DNA from: Prado023 sp963747335
GTDB taxonomy: Bacteria; Actinomycetota; Actinomycetes; S36-B12; CAIYMF01
Direction of reading: 5' to 3'
Length of the DNA stretch: 64,000 nt
NCBI GenBank assembly: GCA_963747335.1
Contig: CAVVEV010000011.1
Location: 1-64,000, forward strand
The stretch's first letter is position 1; every line of letters begins with the position of its first letter. Made by a program: the position numbers and the translations under genes. Of the stretch, positions 54,380 through 63,377 are shown piece by piece. Below the pieces are notes generated by a model. It was not told the origin of the DNA. It saw nothing but the letters and a program-made list of their open reading frames with translations, and made no database searches.

Positions 54380-55360
54380 TCAGCGGAACGACAGGTGGAC
54401 GTGGTCGTAGTGGTTGGCGGTCGCAGACCCACGATCGGACATGCCGCGCCAGCCGTCACCGGCGCGCTGGGTGGTCCAGATCTTCTGCGCGTGGATGACC
54501 TCGGTGATCCCCAGCGCCGCTGCGTTGGCGCGCGCCCAGTTGGCGATCTCGGTCCCTGTGGAGCCGCTGATCATGACGTCCAGGGCGCGCCCGGAGGAGT
54601 GGTTCGCCGAGCCTCCGCGGTATCCGCCGTATGCGGTCACCTGCGGGAACCGGGCGCAGATCGCGCGGTGCGCGGCGATCGCGTTGGCCTGCAGTCCACC
54701 CTCGACCCCGGAGCCACTGGCGCAGGGGGCCGTGGACAGGCCACCGGACGCGGAGACCTTCGGCTTGGACTTGGACAGGTACTCCGCAGAGACCCACCGT
54801 GGCTTGTCCTTGTAGATGATCTGGCGGAAGCCGTCCTCGGTGACGTCGGTGATCTTCACCTTGTCGGCGGGATCGAGGACCGTGACCACATCGGCGTCGG
54901 TGTCCGGGGACTTGCGCACCTTCAGGCGAACCTCGGTGTACCGGGACCCAACAACCTCGGGCTCCGGCTGGGGCTCATCCTCCGCGGTGGGGTCCGCCGC
55001 GAGTTCGCCTGACGGCCAGGCTGGGCTGACGGCCGGTTCGTCGGTCGCCTCGTCAGCTGTCGGAACCGGACCACGGGTGGCCGATCGGGAGGAGCGGGCG
55101 ATTCGAGCGGCTGCCTCGCGGTTGCTGAGCGCGACCTGCTCGGCGCTGAACTCCACCGTCGCCGGGGTGGTGGCGCGGAGGACGGCATCCATGGCCAGGG
55201 GGGCCCCGGGGGAGGTCTGGGGTGCGGCCACGGCGGCGCCCGCTGCAGTCAGCAGGGCCAGTGACATGGCGGCGGTGAGCACGCCTGCGCGGCGCGCAGG
55301 GCTGGAGTTCCGTTGGTTCGTTCGAGTGTCGGGGCAGTCGTGTGAGTCGTGGCGACTCAT
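54380..55360 (-). CDS. Secreted protein with SH3 domain and M15-like C-terminal domain
   Basis: 326 residues; ATG 55360 has AGGAAGG upstream. A signal peptide ends near residue 45 (AAMSLALLTAAGAAVAAPQT). A low-complexity acidic linker (residues 70-140) leads to a bacterial SH3 domain (YTEVRLKVRKSPDTDADVVT, VLDPADKVKITDVTEDGFRQ, KPRWVSAEYLSK). The C-terminal 110 residues match the ARB_07466-like/peptidase M15-related domain (YGGYRGGSANHSSGRALDVM, GITEVIHAQKIWTT, ANHYDHVHLSF) with its conserved His and Asp residues. Probably a cell-wall-associated or released peptidoglycan-binding protein. Confidence 0.9.
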   Translation of the reverse strand: MSRHDSHDCPDTRTNQRNSSPARRAGVLTAAMSLALLTAAGAAVAAPQTSPGAPLAMDAVLRATTPATVEFSAEQVALSNREAAARIARSSRSATRGPVPTADEATDEPAVSPAWPSGELAADPTAEDEPQPEPEVVGSRYTEVRLKVRKSPDTDADVVTVLDPADKVKITDVTEDGFRQIIYKDKPRWVSAEYLSKSKPKVSASGGLSTAPCASGSGVEGGLQANAIAAHRAICARFPQVTAYGGYRGGSANHSSGRALDVMISGSTGTEIANWARANAAALGITEVIHAQKIWTTQRAGDGWRGMSDRGSATANHYDHVHLSFR

Positions 55361-55591
55361 GGCTGCGTCCTTCCTGTGGACGACGGCGGAGCCCGAGCGA
55401 CATGCCCGCGAGGGCGGTCGGCAGGCCGTGATGGGGGCCTCTTCGGCGGCGTTGGAGCCGACCGGTTCCGGGCGTACTGAACAGTCATGCCCGCTCGAGG
55501 AGGGCCCATAACGTGATCTGTGTCTCATCGGGCGGCGTCTCATCGAGCTGGCTCGCCCACGCCGAGGTGCCAAGGAGCGGTCGGTCGGCCG

Positions 55592-57313
55592 TCAGCGCTC
55601 CAGCGGGGGGTCCTCCGCGGCGGCCGCAGTGAGCGGGTCGATGACCTCGACGGGTTCGAGCGCGACCTGGTCGCGACCAGCCCGCTTCGCCCGGTACAGG
55701 GCGTGGTCGGCGCGCGAGAGGGCATCGTCGGTGTCGGTGGTCGAGGCTGCGAGCACAGCTCCCAGGGACACCGTGACCTTCACGTTGCCGATGTCGGTCT
55801 TGACGGGTCCGCTGGCGGCCTTCTGCACGTTGGTGGCCACCGTGAGCAGCGTCTCCTCGTCGGGGCACTGGTCCAGCACGATGACGAACTCGTCACCACC
55901 GATCCGGCCGACGATGTCCTTGTGCCGGACCGCACCCTTGAGCCGGTCGGCGACCGCGGCGATCACGACGTCGCCGATGCGGTGGCCGAGCTGGTCGTTG
56001 ATCTGCTTGAGGTTGTCGATATCGCACCAGAGGACGCCGGTGTGGTCCGCGGGGGCGGGGGTGATCCCGAGCCGGGTCTCGAGTCGGGTCAGCAGGCTGG
56101 CCCGGTTGGCCAAGCCGGTCTGGATGTCGTGCGTCGCACGGAAGGTGAGGTCGGCCTGCATCCGGCGGGTCTCGGTGCGGTCGGCGAACTGGTGGACGAA
56201 GAGCTGCGGATTGCCGATCTCGTCACGCAGGATGCCGACGGCATGGTCGACCCAGACCTCACCGAGGGGGCTGAGGAGGCGATGCTCCAGCCGGACGGTC
56301 TCCAGCGCGCCGAGATGCAGCTCCTGGCGCAGGTCCTCGACCTGCTCGCGCTCGTCCTCGGGGATGAACTCGCGGAACCGGTGCCCGATCAGTCGCTCGG
56401 CGCTGGTGCCCAGCAGGTCGCACAGGGCGGGATTTGCCTGGACGATCCGGTCGTGCGCGTCGGTGACGGCCATGCCCTCCGGCGCGCCGTGCATGGCCAT
56501 CCGGAACTGCTCCTCGCTGCGCGCCAGCTCCCGCTTCGCGCGGAGCTCCTCGGTGACGTCGCGCAGGCCGAAGGCCATTCCCGTGACAAGGCCACCCTCG
56601 ACGGTGAGCGCTCGCGCGGTCACCGACATGAACCGGTAGGCGCCCGTGGTGGAGCGGAACCGGATCACCTCGTCGTGGATCTCCGCTCCGTGGCGGATGC
56701 TGGCCAGGTCGACCGAGAAGCGCTCGAGGTCGGGCTTGGCGACGAACGCGGTGAGCGCCCGCCCGGCCAGCAGGCCGGTCTCCCAGCCGAGCAGGGTGGT
56801 GACCGAGGGGGAGACCCAGGTGATGACGCCCTGCGGATCGGTCTGGGCAACGACGTCGGTGGAGTTCTCGCTCAGTACCTGGAAGTGCCGGGCGGCCGCG
56901 TGCAGCGTCTGCAGGTTCTCGACCTCGGCCGTGACGTCGGTGAACTGGGCCAGGAACTGGGTCGGCAGGCCCGGGCGGCCGGCGGTGGGGGTCACGGCCA
57001 GGTCGACCCAGATCTGCGCCCCGTCTGCGGCAAGGCAGCGCTGCCGCTGGTGGAACGACTCGGCCTCGTCGCGGTTGAGGTCGCCCAGGGCCTTGGCCAC
57101 GTTCGACCAGTCCTCCGGGTGCGTGATGTCGAAGAGTCCGGAGCTGGCGAGGTCCCCGGCGGTGTGGCCGAGGAGCGTGCACAGCTTGGGGTTGACGAAC
57201 AGGAACCGGCCGTCGACCGAGGTGAGGGCCATCCCGATGGCGGCGAGCTCGAACAGCTCCGCCTCGCCACGCTGCGACGGCCTGGTGCTGCCGTCCTCGG
57301 ATATCAACCTCAC
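55592..57313 (-). CDS. Multi-PAS diguanylate cyclase
   Basis: 573 residues from GTG 57313. Three PAS domains are seen: about 20-130 (ELAAIGMALTSVDGRFLFVN), 135-255 (FQVLSENSTDVVAQTDPQGV, then MSVTARALTVEGGLVTG) and 270-390 (EQFRMAMHGAPEGMAVTDAH). A GGDEF domain at about 400-555 has an intact catalytic signature GRIGGDEFVIVLDQ and an I-site RHKD five residues before it, so it should make c-di-GMP with product inhibition. There is no membrane segment. It is a close paralogue of the protein at 59.8-61.5 kb; the two share an almost identical DVTEELRAKRELARSEEQFR segment. Confidence 0.92.
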   Translation of the reverse strand: MRLISEDGSTRPSQRGEAELFELAAIGMALTSVDGRFLFVNPKLCTLLGHTAGDLASSGLFDITHPEDWSNVAKALGDLNRDEAESFHQRQRCLAADGAQIWVDLAVTPTAGRPGLPTQFLAQFTDVTAEVENLQTLHAAARHFQVLSENSTDVVAQTDPQGVITWVSPSVTTLLGWETGLLAGRALTAFVAKPDLERFSVDLASIRHGAEIHDEVIRFRSTTGAYRFMSVTARALTVEGGLVTGMAFGLRDVTEELRAKRELARSEEQFRMAMHGAPEGMAVTDAHDRIVQANPALCDLLGTSAERLIGHRFREFIPEDEREQVEDLRQELHLGALETVRLEHRLLSPLGEVWVDHAVGILRDEIGNPQLFVHQFADRTETRRMQADLTFRATHDIQTGLANRASLLTRLETRLGITPAPADHTGVLWCDIDNLKQINDQLGHRIGDVVIAAVADRLKGAVRHKDIVGRIGGDEFVIVLDQCPDEETLLTVATNVQKAASGPVKTDIGNVKVTVSLGAVLAASTTDTDDALSRADHALYRAKRAGRDQVALEPVEVIDPLTAAAAEDPPLER

Positions 57314-57516
57314 GCGCCAAGAGTACGAGGCAATGCGGACATATCAGAAGGTGAGAGGTTGCGCCGAACGGGTGGTTTGCGTCGTCCGGTGGCCGAATAC
57401 CGTCACTCTCGGCGCCGTTGTGACGCTCAGGGTCCGGAATCCGTACTCTTTCGAGGGACCCCCGACCGGTGGCCCAGGGTGTGACGAGGGCGTAGCGGGC
57501 GAGCGGGTCGTGCGGG

Positions 57517-59610
57517 TCAGCGGCGGCGGACGCTGAGCAGGCCGCGGACCTCCGCAAGCTCCTCGTACCGGGGCACTGAACTCAGCCAGGAGCCAAGTCC
57601 CGTTGCCGGCAGGGCCCGGGACCACAGGTAGCCCTGGCCCAGCTTGGCGCCCAGCGACTGCAGGATCTCGAGCTGCTCGCGGGTCTCCACCCCCTCGGCG
57701 ATGACCCCCAGCGACAGGGAGTCGGCCATGTTGATGATCGCGTCGACGATCGACAGGTCGGAGGGATCCCGGCTGCCGAGGCCATCGACGAACGATCGGT
57801 CGATCTTCAGGGCGGTGACCGGCAACTTCTTGAGCCGGGCCAGCGACGAGTAGCCGGTGCCGAAGTCGTCGATGATCAGGTGGGCGCCGAGCTGCCGAAG
57901 GGCGTCCAGGGTCGAGGTCGAGGTGTCCAACGAGCGCATGACCGCGGTCTCGGTGATCTCCAGGTGCAGGTTGCCCGGGGGCACTCCGGTCTCGGCAAGT
58001 GCCCGGGCGACCTTGTGGATCAGGTCGGGATCGGTCAGTTGGCGCGGTGACAGGTTGACGGCGATCCAGAGGTCGTGTGCCTCGGGGATCTCCCGGCGCC
58101 AACGCTGCAGCTGGCTGAGTGCGGCCTCGAGCATCCACGCGCCGATCGGCAGGATCAGGCCGGTCTCCTCGGCCAGGGGGATGAACTCGTCAGGGCCGAG
58201 CAGGCCGCGTTCCGGATGCTGCCACCGGATGAGGGCCTCCATGCCGACGGCCTCGCCGGAGTTGAGGTCGATGACCGGCTGGAAGTGCGCGCGCAGCTCG
58301 TCGCGCTCGAGGGCCCTGCGCAGTCCCAACTGGTCGTCGAGGCGGGCGGTGGCCTGCTCATGCATCGCCTGATGGAAGTGCGCGGACTGGTCGCGACCCG
58401 CGCTCTTGGCGCGGAACATGGCGGAGTCGGCCTCCCGGAGCAGGGACTGCGCGCTCGAACCCGGAGAGGCAGGAGCCACGCCGATACTCGCCGTGAGCGT
58501 GACCTCGTGGGTGGCGATCGTGAACGGGGCGGAGATCGACCGCCGGATCGCGTCGACGAGGAGTTCAACCTCACTGTCCCTGATCGCCTCGCAGACGATG
58601 GCGAACTCGTCCCCGCTGAACCGTGAGAGCGTGTCGCCCGGTCGCGTGACCTGCCGCAGCCTCTCCGCCACATCGACCAGCAGGGCGTCGCCGATGCCGT
58701 GGCCGAGCCCGTCGTTGACGGTCTTGAAGGAGTCGAGGTCGAGGAACAGCACAACGAGGCGCTCCCCCCGGCGCGGGGTTCGCGTGAGACCTGCCTCGAT
58801 CCGATCAGCCAGCAGGGTCCGGTTCGGCAGGCCGGTGAGCGGGTCGTGGAGGGCCCGGTGCTCGCGCTCCTGGGCCAGTCGCTCGCGTTCCTGCGACATC
58901 TGCGCCGTGAGGTGCACGGCGAGCAGCGGCGGGATCAGCAGGGGGAGGAGCACCCACGACTCGGGGTGGATCGCCACCACCGCGACCAACGGTGACAGGG
59001 TGAGGACGGCGAAGGTCGACACCGTGTAGAACCAGAAGTCCTCGGTGAACGACGCCCACCAGGACTGGTCCTCGGCCAGCCCGGCCACGAAGGCCAGGTT
59101 CACCACGTGGTAGACGATCCAGGACAGCGCAACGAGCCCCAGGTCGCGGGGTTGGACCGTGTTGGTGCCGGGAGCCGGCCACGATCCGAAGGAGAGGACC
59201 ACCCAGGCTGCCAGCACCGACAGGGTGTAGTTGCCCACATTGAAGAACAGCTTCCACGCGGCCTTGCGTGCGAGGAGCTCGCTGATGAGCGTGGCACCGG
59301 CGACCAGGACCAGCGCCGGCCAGGGGCCCCACAGGTACATGGTGGCGAACACGAAGGCCTGGGAGATCGAGATCGGGTCGCCCTCGAACCGGCTCATCAT
59401 GATGGGGCGCAGCTCGGTGATGAAGATCAGCGCCGCCATCATGATCAGCGGTGGGGCCATGTCCGCCGCCGCCAGGGTGGCGAGCTCGGCCGGCAGCTTG
59501 GCCACGGCGACGAGTGCGACCCCGCATCCCACGAGTGCGCCGAGCACCCAGGTGGTCAGGAAGACAGCCGGATGCCGGGCACGCGACAGGCCCGCCCGCA
59601 TCCCGCCCAT
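57517..59610 (-). CDS. Membrane GGDEF-EAL protein
   Basis: 697 residues; ATG 59610 has AAGGAG upstream. The N-terminal 260 residues form a MASE-type membrane sensor of about eight helices (VFLTTWVLGALVGCGVALVA, APPLIMMAALIFITELRPIM, VGNYTLSVLAAWVVLSFGSW, LLPLLIPPLLAVHLT). The GGDEF domain has the signature RFSGDEFAIVCEA (S in the first position), which may lower or alter activity. The C-terminal EAL domain is complete: VGMEALIRWQHPE, NLHLEITETAVM, LIIDDFGTGYSSLARLKKLP and ALKIDRSFV, so it should hydrolyse c-di-GMP. It is flanked by two paralogous cyclases on the same strand. Confidence 0.92.
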   Translation of the reverse strand: MGGMRAGLSRARHPAVFLTTWVLGALVGCGVALVAVAKLPAELATLAAADMAPPLIMMAALIFITELRPIMMSRFEGDPISISQAFVFATMYLWGPWPALVLVAGATLISELLARKAAWKLFFNVGNYTLSVLAAWVVLSFGSWPAPGTNTVQPRDLGLVALSWIVYHVVNLAFVAGLAEDQSWWASFTEDFWFYTVSTFAVLTLSPLVAVVAIHPESWVLLPLLIPPLLAVHLTAQMSQERERLAQEREHRALHDPLTGLPNRTLLADRIEAGLTRTPRRGERLVVLFLDLDSFKTVNDGLGHGIGDALLVDVAERLRQVTRPGDTLSRFSGDEFAIVCEAIRDSEVELLVDAIRRSISAPFTIATHEVTLTASIGVAPASPGSSAQSLLREADSAMFRAKSAGRDQSAHFHQAMHEQATARLDDQLGLRRALERDELRAHFQPVIDLNSGEAVGMEALIRWQHPERGLLGPDEFIPLAEETGLILPIGAWMLEAALSQLQRWRREIPEAHDLWIAVNLSPRQLTDPDLIHKVARALAETGVPPGNLHLEITETAVMRSLDTSTSTLDALRQLGAHLIIDDFGTGYSSLARLKKLPVTALKIDRSFVDGLGSRDPSDLSIVDAIINMADSLSLGVIAEGVETREQLEILQSLGAKLGQGYLWSRALPATGLGSWLSSVPRYEELAEVRGLLSVRRR

Positions 59611-59843
59611 ACGACTCTCCTTCCAGAGAGTAACCGCCTCATGGCGCACCGTAATGGATCATCAGCGCCAGCACAACAATGCCGGTCACATCATCACGCA
59701 TTCGGGCGCATCACCCCGAATCGCTACGGCTTCACCGACATCAACACCGCAGGTCGGAGGTCAATATCGGGGTGTCCGTGCGGCGATATGGCGGAGTTAT
59801 GGGGCGCCACGCGGCTCACCGGTGCAGGGCTGGTCGGATCAGA

Positions 59844-61514
59844 TCAGGCCTCCTCGGCACCCTCGACACCCTCGACACAGATCCGGTTCCCGCCTGAGCG
59901 CTTGGCCCGGTAGAGGGCCTCATCAGCGCGGCGCAGGGCCTCGTCGGTCTCGGCGGTGGCCTCAGCCAGGACAGCGCCCACGGAGATGCTCACGTCGATG
60001 GATGCCCCCGCAGCCTCCACAGGGTGGCTGGCAGCGGCCTGCACGTTGCGGGCGACCAGCGCGAGCTCCTCGAGGGAGTCACAGTGGTCGAGGACGATGA
60101 AGAACTCGTCCCCGCCGTAGCGCGCCACCTCGTCCTGGCGACGCACGGCTCTCTCCAGCCGGTTGGCCACCGCCGAGATCACGGCGTCACCGACGAGGTG
60201 GCCGTAGCGGTCGTTGATGGGTTTGAGGTTGTCGATGTCGCAGAACAGGACACCGACCGTGTCCGCGGACTCCGGCGGAAGCCCCAACCGCTGGGTCAGG
60301 CGAGTCTTGAGCGACTCCTTGTTGGCCAGCCCGGTCTGCAGGTCGTGGCTGGCGCGGTAGGCGAGGTCGGCCTCGAGTCGGCGGGCCGCGGTACGGTCGG
60401 CGAACTGGTGCACGAACAGGGCAGGGTTGCCCAGGTCATCGCGCATGATCCCGACGGAGTGGTCCACCCACACCTCGCTGGTGTGGCTGCTCAGGCGGTG
60501 CTGGCAGCGCTCGATCGTGGCGTTGCCCCACAGCAGGCGCTCGCGCCACTGGTCGACCTGCTCGCGCTCCTCCTCGGGGATGTACTCGCGGAACCTGTGC
60601 CCGATCAGAGCCTGCGCGGAGGTACCCAGCAGCTCGCACAGGGCTGGGTTCACCTGGACGATCCGGTCCTGGGAGTCCGTGACGGCCATGCCCTCCGGCG
60701 CCCCCAGCATCGCCATCCGGAACTGCTCCTCGCTGCGCGCCAGCTCGCGCTTCGCGCGCAACTCCTCGGTCACGTCGCGCATGGCGATGGCGGTGCGGCG
60801 TCCGGTCCCGGCATCGGAAACGGGGCGCGCAGTGACGGACATGTAGCGATACGCCCCTGAGCTCGAACGGAACCGCACAGTGCGCGTGGTCGGCTCCTGG
60901 CCGGGCTCGGAGCCCGCCAGGGCGTCGGCGAAGCCCGTGAGGTCCTCGTGGGCTATCAGCGTGGTGATCTCACGGCCGATGATGTGCGCCGAGTCGGACT
61001 CAGGGCCCAGGACAGCGTGGATCGAGGGGGAGACCCAGGCGATCCGGCCCGCGTCATCGATCAGGGCGACGACGTCCAGGACGTTGTCGCTCATGACCTC
61101 CAGGGACACCTGGGACTGGACCGAGTGCGTGACGTCGACGGTCTGGGCGAGGATCGCGGGGTCGCGATCGCCCTCGGTGGGCAGGAGGCTGAGCGACACG
61201 TGCAACCAGCTGCCGGGGGTCGGCCCCTGAACCCGGGCGATCGACACGGGCTGGTCTCCGAGCGCCGACAACGCGGCAGCCATGCGCTGCCGGTCGGACT
61301 CGTGCACGATTCCGGCGACGGTATGGCCGACGAGCTCGTCCTCAGGCAGCTGCAGGAGGTCGAGCAGGGCCCGATTCACCCAGAGCAGCGTCCCGTCAGG
61401 TCCGATGACGGCCGCGCCCACTGCTGCCCCCTCGTGCGCCCGCGCGACCCACGGGGGCACCCCCGCCTGCTCGAGCCGGGAGTCGGTGTCCTGTGTCTGC
61501 GGGGTGGCTGCCAC
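59844..61514 (-). CDS. Multi-PAS diguanylate cyclase
   Basis: 556 residues from GTG 61514. Three PAS-type domains precede a GGDEF domain: about 25-135 (GAAVIGPDGTLLWVNRALLD), 140-255 (VMSDNVLDVVALIDDAGRIA) and 265-385 (EQFRMAMLGAPEGMAVTDSQ). The cyclase signature ARYGGDEFFIVLDH is intact and the I-site RRQD lies five residues before it. It shares the linker and third PAS/GGDEF parts closely with the 55.6-kb protein but differs in the first PAS domain, so the pair probably arose by duplication with diverged input domains. Cytoplasmic. Confidence 0.92.
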   Translation of the reverse strand: MAATPQTQDTDSRLEQAGVPPWVARAHEGAAVGAAVIGPDGTLLWVNRALLDLLQLPEDELVGHTVAGIVHESDRQRMAAALSALGDQPVSIARVQGPTPGSWLHVSLSLLPTEGDRDPAILAQTVDVTHSVQSQVSLEVMSDNVLDVVALIDDAGRIAWVSPSIHAVLGPESDSAHIIGREITTLIAHEDLTGFADALAGSEPGQEPTTRTVRFRSSSGAYRYMSVTARPVSDAGTGRRTAIAMRDVTEELRAKRELARSEEQFRMAMLGAPEGMAVTDSQDRIVQVNPALCELLGTSAQALIGHRFREYIPEEEREQVDQWRERLLWGNATIERCQHRLSSHTSEVWVDHSVGIMRDDLGNPALFVHQFADRTAARRLEADLAYRASHDLQTGLANKESLKTRLTQRLGLPPESADTVGVLFCDIDNLKPINDRYGHLVGDAVISAVANRLERAVRRQDEVARYGGDEFFIVLDHCDSLEELALVARNVQAAASHPVEAAGASIDVSISVGAVLAEATAETDEALRRADEALYRAKRSGGNRICVEGVEGAEEA

Positions 61515-61666
61515 AGGATCACTCTAGGGCGACGGTCGGACATGCGGAGGACAGCCCATTCGCGGGTTGCCGTGGGTGCCGGCTCTGTCTGTGCGTTGAC
61601 CGGTGGGCGACGTCCGGCCATGCTGGGCGCGTTCGCCCCGAGGGGGCCATGGGAAGGAGCGCCGGG

Positions 61667-61792
61667 ATGACCCCGCACATCGCCGTGCCCGTGCGCCAGT
61701 GCCCATGCCCATGCCCATGCCCATGCCGTGCTCCGGATCCAACGGCAGACTCGCGGCGTCCTGAGCTGTGGGTGCGATGCGGATCGACCTGA
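61667..61792 (+). CDS. Putative small leader peptide with Cys-Pro repeats
   Basis: 41 residues from ATG 61667 with GGAAGGAG 8 bases upstream. It reads MTPHIAVPVRQCPCPCPCPC then RAPDPTADSRRPELWVRCGS. Its stop lies 16 bases inside pxpA, so the two overlap in different frames and pxpA has a weak ribosome site of its own. This is the layout of a coupled upstream frame. Cysteine-rich upstream frames are known to control operons in mycobacteria; similarity here is suggestive only. The run could also be a by-product of the TGCCCA hexamer repeat. Confidence 0.4.
   Translation: MTPHIAVPVRQCPCPCPCPCRAPDPTADSRRPELWVRCGST
61700..61723. repeat. TGCCCA hexamer repeat, four units
   Basis: Four perfect TGCCCA copies encode the Cys-Pro run of the upstream frame; a slippage-prone microsatellite just before pxpABC. 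Confidence 0.9.
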
Positions 61793-62667
61793 ACGCGGAC
61801 CTGGGGGAAGGGGTCGGTGACGACGACGCGCTGCTGGCCATCGTGACGTCGGCGAACATCGCCACCGGGGCGCACGCCGGTGGGGGAGCGGTATTGCGTC
61901 GCGCGGTGGCTGCGGCGGCCCAGCGGGGGGTTGCGATCGGTGCCCACCCCTCCTACCGTGACCGCGCCGGCTTCGGCCGGGCCTCCCACCTCGAGGACCT
62001 GTACCGCGATCCCTCAGCGTGCTCGCACCTGGTCGCCGACCTGGTCGAGCAGGTCCTCCTGGTGGCACGCGAGGCCGAGAGCCACGGGGCGTCGCTGGCC
62101 CACGTGAAGGCGCACGGCTCGCTGTACAACGAAGCGGTCGCGGATCCCGTGGCGGCGCAGGTCGTGGCGGACACGATCCTTGGCGTAGGGGCCGTGCTCG
62201 GATACCCGGTGGCTGTCGCGACGCAACCGGGTGGCCAGCTGGACCGGATCGCCGCCGGCCACGGCCTCGTGGTGATCTCTGAGGGCTTCGCGGACCGCGG
62301 TTACCGGAGCAACGGGCAGCTGGTGGCCCGCACCGAGCCTGGCGCTGTGCACGTGGCGACCGCCGCGATGGTCGCGCAGGCCCTGGCCCTGGCTGCAGGC
62401 CATGTCGACCCCGTCGATGGGCCGCGGATCGCAGTCCCGGTGGACTCGCTGTGCGTCCACGGGGACACGCCGGGGGCCGTCGCCGCCGCCACGGCGATCC
62501 GGGCGGCCCTGGAGTCCGCCGGGTGGAGGGTGGTGGCGCCAGGCGCGCACTCGGTCGCCCGACCACCACGCTGGCCCCAACGCCGGCGGGGCTGCCCAAT
62601 CCGGGCCGGCGGGTCTGCCGACACGGGTGGGTCTCGCGACTCTCCGCGTGAGCGGGGCGGGTACTGA
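61777..62667 (+). CDS. pxpA: 5-oxoprolinase subunit A (LamB/YcsF family)
   Basis: 296 residues from ATG 61777, chosen because the family begins MRIDLNADLGEG; GTG 61768 is upstream. Family landmarks include ANIATGAHAGGG, GAHPSYRDRAGFGRA, HVKAHGSLYNEAVADP, ISEGFADRGYRSNGQLV and DSLCVHGDTPGAVAAA. PxpA, with PxpB and PxpC, opens 5-oxoproline to glutamate using ATP, a repair and recycling route for cyclised glutamine and glutathione breakdown. About 35 residues at the C-terminus (HSVARPPRWPQRR and on) extend beyond the usual end and look poorly conserved. It overlaps the pxpB start by 20 bases. Confidence 0.9.
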   Translation: MRIDLNADLGEGVGDDDALLAIVTSANIATGAHAGGGAVLRRAVAAAAQRGVAIGAHPSYRDRAGFGRASHLEDLYRDPSACSHLVADLVEQVLLVAREAESHGASLAHVKAHGSLYNEAVADPVAAQVVADTILGVGAVLGYPVAVATQPGGQLDRIAAGHGLVVISEGFADRGYRSNGQLVARTEPGAVHVATAAMVAQALALAAGHVDPVDGPRIAVPVDSLCVHGDTPGAVAAATAIRAALESAGWRVVAPGAHSVARPPRWPQRRRGCPIRAGGSADTGGSRDSPRERGGY

Positions 62668-63377
62668 ACGGGCGAGCGGGGGCGCGGGCGTCTTCGCAGG
62701 GGAGGCATCTGTCGTCGGAGCTGAGCCTGGCCTCGTGGTCCACTCGTTCGGCGACCGGGCCCTGCTGATCGAGCCCGCCCAGCGTCCGGACCCGGGTACC
62801 GGGTGGGTCCTGCCGCTTGCTGACCGGGTGCGTCGGCGGTGGCCCAGGGCGACCCTCGTCCCCGGCCTGGCAAGCCTCCTGGTCGTCTTCGCGCAGCCGT
62901 CCGATCTCCCGGACCCCCACGAGCAGGTGGTCTTCGCCCGGCTCGACCCCGAGGCAGATGCCGGACCATCCAGAACGCGATGAGCACGGCCCTCGGATCC
63001 ACGTGATCCGCACGCGCTACGACGGGTCGGACCTGGCTGAGGTCTCCGCGATGCTGCGCGTGCCATCGGCGGAGGTGGTGACCAGGCATGGGGCGGCGGC
63101 GTGGACGGTCGCAGCCATCGGGTTCTCCCCGGGGTTCGGCTATCTGACCACCGACGATCCACTCTTCTCGGGAGTCTGGCGCCGCGCTGACCCCCGTCCG
63201 CGCGTTCCCCGAGGCTCGGTGGCCCTGGCCGCCGGGATGTGTGCGATCTACCCGTCGCCGACGCCGGGCGGGTGGCAGGTGATCGGGTCGACCACCGCCG
63301 AGCTGTTCGACGTCGACGCACGGCACCCCGCCCTGCTGCGCGTGGGGGACCGGGTCCAGTTCCTCGAGGCGCCCTGA
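62648..63377 (+). pseudogene. pxpB: 5-oxoprolinase subunit B, one frameshift
   Basis: GTG 62648 opens VSGAGTERASGGAGVFAGEA and then the subunit pattern VVHSFGDRALLIEPAQRPDP and LVPGLASLLVVFAQPSDLP in one frame. A shift near 62975 moves the rest to another frame: DEHGPRIHVIRTRYDGSDLA, EVSAMLRVPSAEVVTRH, AIGFSPGFGYLTTDDPLFSG, SVALAAGMCAIYPSPTPGGW, ending DRVQFLEAP. The C-terminal frame is the KipI/PxpB signature region. The shift looks like a single indel in an otherwise normal gene, so it is probably functional if the base is restored. The stop overlaps the pxpC start (TGATG). Confidence 0.85.

Noticed and set aside
54970..54990. A seventh copy of the dyad (TCATCC-TCCGC-GGTGGG)
   Set aside because: The right half does not fit and it lies inside the SH3/M15-like coding sequence.
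55520..57484. Long plus-strand open frame opposite the PAS-GGDEF gene
   Set aside because: Antisense shadow; the minus-strand frame carries the GGDEF signature.
61700..61723. TGCCCA hexamers as a regulatory binding array
   Set aside because: The run is better explained as a microsatellite or as codons of the small upstream frame.
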